64,000 bases of DNA from Benincasa hispida. Its lineage: Eukaryota; Streptophyta; Magnoliopsida; Cucurbitales; Cucurbitaceae. Location of the stretch: contig NC_052359.1 in assembly GCF_009727055.1 (NCBI RefSeq), forward strand, positions 13,979,372 to 14,043,371, written 5' to 3'. Position 1 is the stretch's first letter. Each line of letters opens with the position of its first letter. A model generated the notes under the pieces. The model did not search any database. It saw only the letters and a list, made by a program, of their open reading frames with translations, and was not told where the DNA came from. A program made the translations under genes and the position numbers. This document shows positions 57,372 through 64,000 of the stretch, piece after piece.

Positions 57372-58467
57372 TGTTGTGTTTTATGTCCTAAAACTCGTGG
57401 TATATAAACAATGGAACTTATTCTGAAAATTCAATAAGGTGTTATTGAATAGAAATCCAATAAACCTGAAAGTCCCTTAACTATTGGATGAGTACTTAAA
57501 CTTTATGTGGAGACATAAAAGTGGATCAGGTTTGAGTAAATAGTCAAAATGATCTATAGTATATGAATAAGGTTGGATACCTTACTCTGGTACAATATTG
57601 GATGCGGCCTGCTCTGTAGTTGTTACAAGGAGTTGTAAAGTGCTACAAATGAAGTGATCCTAATTCGTTCATGTTAGGACATGAAGAGTGGGGGTGTCCT
57701 TGTACAAAAAGGTTTGTACAATATCGGACCACGAAATCATTCATTATTATTTTATAACGCTGTTTATTGTTTAAGACTGACTATTTCAAAGCGATGACCT
57801 AGATAACTTGACTTTAATCCTGAGCTGACTATGAACTCCTGTTTATTTAGAATTATCCTTAGATTTGTATAGATGAGGGCTGACACAACAACGTCGACTC
57901 AATAAACCTCCCATTTCAGGGGTAAGATCAGATAAATAGCTGGGGACATAGGGTGTAAGATGAAATTCACTCATACCCATTTTTAGGGATAGTAGAGAGG
58001 TTGTTTCCTTAAGTGTTGATTCTGAGTCTTGACCAAGGGGCCTCGACCACTCATTGGCCTGAGTGGGACTCGGTTTTGTTTATTGGATCACAAAACAATT
58101 GTTCATTAAGGGATCAGTGGGGACTTACAGAACAAGAGATAATTTTGAGGGTAAAACAGAGATTTGACCCAACCGTCGTTACGAACAACCTGTGAAGGGT
58201 TGACTTACTAATCATGGTTATATCTAGTGGATGTAATATATCTACAATGAGGGAGTTCAACTATGAGATTTAGTGGAGTGACCCATTAATTAACGAATGG
58301 GGATTAGATCGGTCTAATGACTTTAGCCGATTAATCTCAGATGGTTGGAGCCCATGATCTGTAGGTCCACGAGGTCCCCCTACTAACTCGGAAATGGATT
58401 AGCACTAGAGTAGCGTGATAAGTTAATTTGAAACGTTCAAATTAGAATCTAACAGAATTGGAGAATA

Positions 58468-58509
<42 letters not shown>

Positions 58510-59212
58510 AAATATGATTTAAATATATGAAAATGAATTTGTGAAAAATTAATTTAATAATTAGATATTAAATTAATTAGAATTATTTAAATAATTCTTT
58601 ATTAATTTTATTAGAAAATTAATTTATGAAATTAATAAATTTTTATTTTAGAAATAAAATATTATTTTAAAATCATTTTTGGATTTTGGATATAGAAAAT
58701 TACACAAAAAAGAAAAATGAGATTTTTCATCTTCATCTTCAAAGTTGCTCACAAAGAACCCATTATCTTCAACCTTTAATTACTCTAAGCATGAGCTGCA
58801 TCCCATGCAGCAAATCTCTTTGCATGATAGTCTGCAATATATTGAGGAGATTGAAGTGAAGTTGAGATGATGCAATCGAAAGAATTTTAGCTTAAAATTC
58901 TTGGAGAATAAGGTGTTCTTCATTTGGGTTGTTGTAGTGAGTTTTCTCCAAGTTCCCTTTGATTCTAGCTTATTTTGAGTCCCACAACTCAATCTAGAGC
59001 ACTAAGAGAATAGTTGGGAAGATCTAGTGGTGATCTGCACAAAGATTTGGAGAATTTAGCAGCTGAAAATCAATATTTCAACGGTTGTTCAAAGGTATGT
59101 CTTGAAACCCATTAAATTATGTTTGAACATATTTTCTTTTCTGCCAAATTTAATCAATTAGAGTGCTTATCGATCCTCGTCACTTTCGCTGCATGTTGAT
59201 ACCTTTCCAACA
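57372..59212 (+). repeat. Copia 5' LTR (1841 bp) of the element running off the right edge
   Basis: Starts TGTTGTGTTTTATGTCC and ends CCTTTCCAACA, followed by a primer site. The five bases before it are GACTC (57367-57371). It contains all LTR core phrases and a TA dinucleotide run (58464-58506). It is inserted in minus-strand integrase. The LTR at 21058-22891 is its closest relative in the window. Confidence 0.92.
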
Positions 59213-59214
59213 AT

Positions 59215-59223
59215 TGGTATCAG
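59215..59223 (+). other. tRNA-iMet primer binding site (short match)
   Basis: TGGTATCAG two bases after the LTR; the match to TGGTATCAGAGC ends after nine bases. Confidence 0.8.
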
Positions 59224-59925
59224 GCATCATATAAGCATTCAATTCGGATTAATTTTGGTTTGGTGGGTGTTTTATATGAAAATATGAAACTGTTGTACTG
59301 ATATAGGTTTTTGAGATTTGCTTTTAATTTCTGTTTTAAATTTGTAATTGGCTCTTGTTTAATGAGCTTATATGTCTTCCCAAGAGTTTGTAATTTATTT
59401 TGAGTCATTACAGTTGAATTTAGGCTTTAATTTGAAGAAACAAGCAAAGAGGTCGAGTTGCAGATTCCAGAAAATCAGCCTCTGTTCATATCGTTGTTGA
59501 GCTTCAGTAGCTAAATGATTGTTTAGCTTCATGCGTTAGACGATGTGAAGAAAAGCTAAATGATCCTGTAGCTTTGAGCGTTGATCGTTTAAGTGTTGTG
59601 CGCTAGACGATCGTGTACCTGAAGGGCTAAATGATGCATTGTATTACTATAGGATGGCACTACACGATTGTGTAGCTTCGGGTGGGAGCTAAGCAATGAA
59701 ATGTAGAGCTATACGATAGCGCTGCATGATCGCTTACTATGATCGTTTACCTATATGCACTAGCTAAGCGATACGTTGAAATGCTAAGCGATAGCATTAA
59801 GCGATCGTTTACTATACGCGCAGCTGGGCGATGCATCGAGTGCTATGTGATAGCACTAAGCGATCACTTACCTTGTGTGACGCTAAACGATCAAGATGAA
59901 ACACTAAATGATGAGGCTAAGCGAT

Positions 59926-61606
59926 TGATGCTTGATTTTATGAAGTGAATTATGGATGATATCCGATGGTGAAATTGCGTTGTGCACTCAAGTATCCTCA
60001 GCGGAATCCAAGTGTAAATTCCACTGAGTTTCCTAATAAGTCCAGGGTCGAACTCAGGGACTTGTGAAAATAGGTTGCTTTGGTAATTTTTATGAAAACT
60101 TTGCGCTAACCAGATAAATAAATAAATTTTTGGGATTGTTGTTTGCATTAATGAAAAATAGACAAATGCAACGGAGTTTAAAAGAAGTTGATTAAACGGG
60201 AAATGCGATGAGTAGCAGTGAACGGGTTGAGAAAAGTTTCGGCTAACACTTCATAGGATGTGTTCATGCTATGCGATCATGTAACATGCTTACATTGGTA
60301 AACCACCTCTCAGTGCGAATGCCACGGCTTCTAAGGCTAGAACGCATATGATATATGCGCTAAGTCTATAGGACCTACACATAAGCCTCTATTCTTATTT
60401 ATGCGATGAAAAAATGACACACACACAAATAAGGCGACCACATAATATCATTCCTATCTCTAGGATGCATGCGATGCAAGTTGACAAACAGAGCTTATCT
60501 TTAAGTCCCTATCTCTTGTTTATGTAGTTCTAATCTTACTCTCTCGATTCCGGATTCTAACCTAGCTCTCTCGAGTCATTAGGTTCTTTCTTTAGACTCT
60601 CTCTCGAGTAGCTCTATAGGGTATTTGGCACAGCATAAAACAAGACAATCGCAAGAAATGAACTTCGTAGGTCATGTTAGCTTAGTTCTTCTCAACCCAT
60701 TCGACTAGTTTAGTTACTCATGCGTGCTAAGAGAGTGAACAGATGTAGAATATGAACTTCCATTGTACAAATATAAAGATGAAGTACAAAACAACAATGC
60801 AAGTATAGAATAAAAGGCCTGGTGGCAATCTCTTGCTGCCCAGGCTTTTACACTGTTTTCTACTCGTGTTCAAAAGATAATCTCGCTCTCGTGAGAGTCG
60901 GCCCGCTCTTTGCTTCTACACCTCAAGGTTCTCTCTCAAGTTGCCCTGAGCGATCTTCAGCTTCTTTACTCTTATCTTGCTCCGCCTTAAAATAAAAAGG
61001 AAAGCCTATAGACAAAGACGAGCTGAGCTCTTAATTTCGTAAATTGGTGAACTGATTAACTGATCAATTCCTTTTCTAAAGGATACCTCTGGTATTTATA
61101 GAACTTTCAGGGTGAAAAGCGGCTTCTCTCCCATGATTTCACAGATGGGACGGCTTTAATTCCTGACTGATGTGCCAAATATTTTTCACCGAAAAGCTGA
61201 ATGTACTTGTTCATTAGCGGCTGTCAACTTAATTCGGATTCGACTGTCATCAGCTTTTTGTCCCATCGTGATTAATTATGCCTTTCACCCAGATGCGCCC
61301 ACCATGTTGCGCCGACCAAGTTGCGGCAATCCTTCTTGAGCAAATGTTTGCGAACACAATAACCGCAAAGCCTTGCGGTAATGCTATGCTCGACCAATGA
61401 TTTCCTATGATCGCAATTTTTGCCTTGCGTCAACGTATATTCTGCATAAAAACACAAAAATTAACCGTTCCTATGCGATGAACGCATACAACCACAATAT
61501 AATAAACTTAATGCTTTTTAGACGCAATTTATCATATTTTATCAATGCAAGCCAACATTGTTTAAGAACTTAGCACAATGATAACATGCATTTCTGCCCG
61601 TTATCA
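59926..61606 (-). mobile_element. Solo gypsy-like LTR, TG...CA, GCGAT target duplication
   Basis: 1681 bp flanked by GCGAT (59921-59925 and 61607-61611). The minus-strand start TGATAACGGGCAGAAATGCA has the family hairpin (61583-61602); a TATAAATA box is at 61100-61093 on the minus strand. A GTCCCTGAGTTCGACC phrase near 60060-60045 and GAGAGAG-rich segments match the LTR at 39983-41726. Left behind by LTR-LTR recombination. Confidence 0.9.
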
Positions 61607-62828
61607 GCGATCGTGTAGTAAATGTCCGTGCTAAACGATGGAGCTACACGATATTGTTGGACATTGTGCAATCGTGTAGCGTCCTTTGGCACTAGACGAT
61701 GAGACTATACGATAGAAGGCAAACACTACACGATCGTGTAGCTTTGTTAAGTGATATGCGTGGTTGCTAAACGATCAAGCAAACACTAAATGATCAGACA
61801 AACACATGACGATTTTCGTCAATGCTAAACAATCAACCTTAGCGAGATATTGAGTAAGAGAAAGAGTAATCGGTTCGACTGGTTCTCTTGAGGTCTGGTC
61901 TGGTCCAGCTTTAAATGGTTTGTGGCTAGTCCAGTTCAGATGGTTCGAGTCTGGTTCAAGTGGCTTGGAGCAGTTTGAGTGGTGTTGAAGCTATTTTTGT
62001 AATAATTAGTCTTTTGTTTTCTTGTTTTTGCCAAAACTAAAACCACATCAATTCATGTTTGATTATTTATGCATTGGATGTATGTTATAAATAAATAAAT
62101 CTTGTATGTGCATATAGTATGCCATTTAGATTTAAAATCCCATCGTAGAAAGCATGCAACATGAAGTGAAAGTATGTTATAATTTGTTATAATATATAGT
62201 ATGCATGTTAGGATTTCTTGTATTTAATATAATGGTTATATTAAATATTGAATGCCTGTATGTTATGGATGTTAGCATGTCTAAAATTTTATAAGTTGTT
62301 ATAAAATTGGGTTAGACATTTAAAACCCATAACAAAGAACGGTTGCATGCTCACGTAAGTTAACCACTTGTTTTAATAGTTATAATAGATCGTTAAACTT
62401 GTAAAACTAGGGTTACAATGTCAATCGGTAAATAATCCTGTTAAAGGTTGGAGGTATTTAAATTGATGATCTACGAAACACCTCCTACCTGGGAATTATG
62501 GCCGAATAATTGAGTGTTGGTAACCGATTTTTTGAGTATCTGTGAGCGATGTAAGGTAATAAAAGGGTTTATCACCTAGACATTGTAGTTTTAAGTCCAT
62601 TTATAAGTGTTATATTTAGATAAACCATATAGACTTAGAGTTGTTTTTATTAGCTGAAAAATAACCTAAGTATTATTTTACCCAAAAAATTAGAATGCTT
62701 CAGTGGTAGTCAATAACTTCTATATCATAAAATTATTAAAAAACTTCAGTCGGAGATTAATAACATACACAATATGTTATTCTTAGCTCTTACGTCCTTA
62801 AGAGTTCACAGTCTGGATTTAAGTGGTA

Positions 62829-63140
62829 CTTCGTGTCACCCTGGGAGTGACCTCCATTCGGAAAGTATTTTTTTTAGCTTAAATTTAGACTCTGGTGAAT
62901 AAGGGGAAGTTGTTTGAATAGAAATCAAGTGTACGATTTGAATTGCCACGTCTCCACATAGTTCACACTGTGAGATTCATATGACGCTTTGTGTCACCCA
63001 GGGAGTGACCTTCATTCGAAAAGTAGATGTATGCGTCAATATCAAGGTGAATAGGAGAAGTAGTTCATAGTAAGTGGGTGAAGAAAATGTGTCAACATAT
63101 CCTGCGGTCTCTTCCGTTAGTTTGGACCGTGAGATTCCTA
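62829..63140 (+). repeat. 157-bp leader block, two units
   Basis: Units start at 62829 and 62986 (period 157), the same block as at 23541-24010. The GTCACCCTGGGAGTGACCTCC-type core is kept in both. Confidence 0.85.
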
Positions 63141-63488
63141 TGTTGCGCCTGCTGGTTAGCTTTAAGCGGATCTTTGTTAGTCATTTAGCGATGGGTATCC
63201 CTTTGGAGGGTTGTAACAAAGGATTCGAAACAGCTCAAGCTCCAGAAATGGATAGGATTTCTTAGGTCTTAGTGACCTCTGACGTCTGAAAACGGCAGGT
63301 CTACACTTACAGAATTATGAAATGTTAATAATTTCTAACCAAAAGGGGTACCTAAATGACTATCAGAATATGAGTTATTCTAGAGATAGTATTTAGTCAA
63401 GAATGTCTTGATGTAGTATCGTTGCAAAAGAATAATCTTGGGTACATTATTAAAATTGCTAAAACTTGATTAGATTTAAAATGTCAGA

Positions 63489-63992
63489 ATGACGAGTTTA
63501 ATAATACAAGTGTTGGCATTGGATAAACTCATCGGGGATAACTACGTGAATTGGAAATCAAATTTGAACACGATACGTGTGGTAGACAATTTGCGGTTTG
63601 TCTTAATTGAGGATTGTCCTCTCATTCCCAACTCTAACACAAACCCAAATGTTCGGGATGTATATGACAGATGGGCCAAGGCTAATGATAAAGCTCGTTC
63701 TTATATCCTCACCAGCTTATCTGATGTCTTGGTGAAGAAGCATGAGAATATGAATACTGACAAAGAGATTATGGAATCTTTGCGAGGGATGTTTGGACAA
63801 CCGCCCTTCACCCTGAGGCATGATGCCATCAAGTACATTTACAATAGTTGCATGAAATGTGGGACCAATGTTCGTGAACATGTCTTAGACATGATGGTCC
63901 ACTTTAATGTGGCAAAAGTAAACAGTGCTATCATGGACGAGAGAAGTCAAGTTGGTTTTATTCTAGAATTTCTTCCGAAGAGTTTTCTGTAA
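63489..63992 (+). CDS. Copia gag, N-terminal part, open to the window edge
   Basis: Uninterrupted frame of 167 codons from MTSLIIQVLALDKLIGDNYV to near the window end. Conserved copia gag (UBN2-type) pieces: DNYVNWKSNLNTIRV with an intact W, NVRDVYDRWAKANDKA, VLVKKHENM, SLRGMFGQPPFTLRHDAI and VREHVLDMMVHFNVA. A TAA at 63990-63992 follows KSFL, where the copy at 24423 goes on in the sense SFLQFCT; so this gag may also be broken at its first stop, just before the window ends. Otherwise it is the best preserved coding region here and suggests a younger insertion than its neighbours. Gag would form the element's particle. Confidence 0.9.
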   Translation: MTSLIIQVLALDKLIGDNYVNWKSNLNTIRVVDNLRFVLIEDCPLIPNSNTNPNVRDVYDRWAKANDKARSYILTSLSDVLVKKHENMNTDKEIMESLRGMFGQPPFTLRHDAIKYIYNSCMKCGTNVREHVLDMMVHFNVAKVNSAIMDERSQVGFILEFLPKSFL

Positions 63993-64000
63993 TTATGTAC

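Larger units (their letters stand above)
59224..63488 (+). other. Copia leader, about 4.3 kb, with CGATCG arrays and a solo LTR
   Basis: Non-coding. 59510-59925 and 61607-61850 are parts of one CGATCG-rich array (CTACACGATCGTGTAGC-type phrases), split by a solo LTR. 61860-61990 is rich in GGTTCGA/TCTGGTTC, 62040-62340 is the AT-rich module with GCATATAGTATGCCA, and 62829 onwards holds the 157-bp blocks. Order and content match the fragments at 880-2310, 34554-35837 and 23513-24422, so the leader is a conserved part of the family. Without the solo LTR it is about 2.6 kb. Confidence 0.75.

Overview
The window reads as repeat-rich, AT-rich heterochromatin of a flowering plant, probably a dicot. 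I found no intact host gene, no tRNA or rRNA gene and no CRISPR array. The LTR families recall cucurbit genomes, but that is an impression from memory. Nearly everything is LTR retrotransposon DNA: Ty1/copia elements with 1.8-2.1 kb LTRs and tRNA-iMet primer sites, and Ty3/gypsy-like Tat/Athila-type elements with LTRs up to about 1.7 kb, one with a tRNA-Asp primer site. They are nested in one another, with one decayed hAT transposase and one short TIR element.

Layout. 1-2845: a copia element deleted between its leader and RNase H. 2846-6885: a gypsy-like element without pol. 6890-11106: a copia 3' end whose LTR is split by a solo LTR with a near-matching target duplication. 11120-13020: hAT pseudogene. 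14355-24422: LTRs and a minus-strand copia gag-PR-INT remnant interrupted by a gypsy-type solo LTR. 24423-34553: a plus-strand copia gag, two LTRs tail to tail, then a copia INT-RT-RNase H with its 3' LTR. 34554-42125: a minus-strand copia leader and LTR split by a complete 4.4 kb non-autonomous gypsy-like element (37335-41726). 43600-44215: TIR element. 45710-51307: a complete but decayed minus-strand copia element with a 5-bp target duplication. 51368-52920: a 1.55 kb non-autonomous element with ~100-bp LTRs. 53080-57371: minus-strand copia fragments. 57372-64000: the start of a large copia element whose gag is open to the window edge; its 4.3 kb leader holds another solo LTR.

Every long coding region except the gag at the right edge carries stops or frameshifts, several at tryptophan codons turned into stops, as expected of old methylated transposons. 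Two results matter most. First, positions 22206-22243 are an exact Nextera mate-pair junction adapter: library DNA, not plant DNA, and a mark of local misassembly. Second, the gypsy-like LTRs begin with a hairpin of fixed geometry (TGAT, 8-bp stem, 4-nt loop) whose stem changes in compensatory fashion between copies, directly after a polypurine tract that has a second internal copy. This is the best candidate for an undescribed functional element. No new multi-gene system was found.
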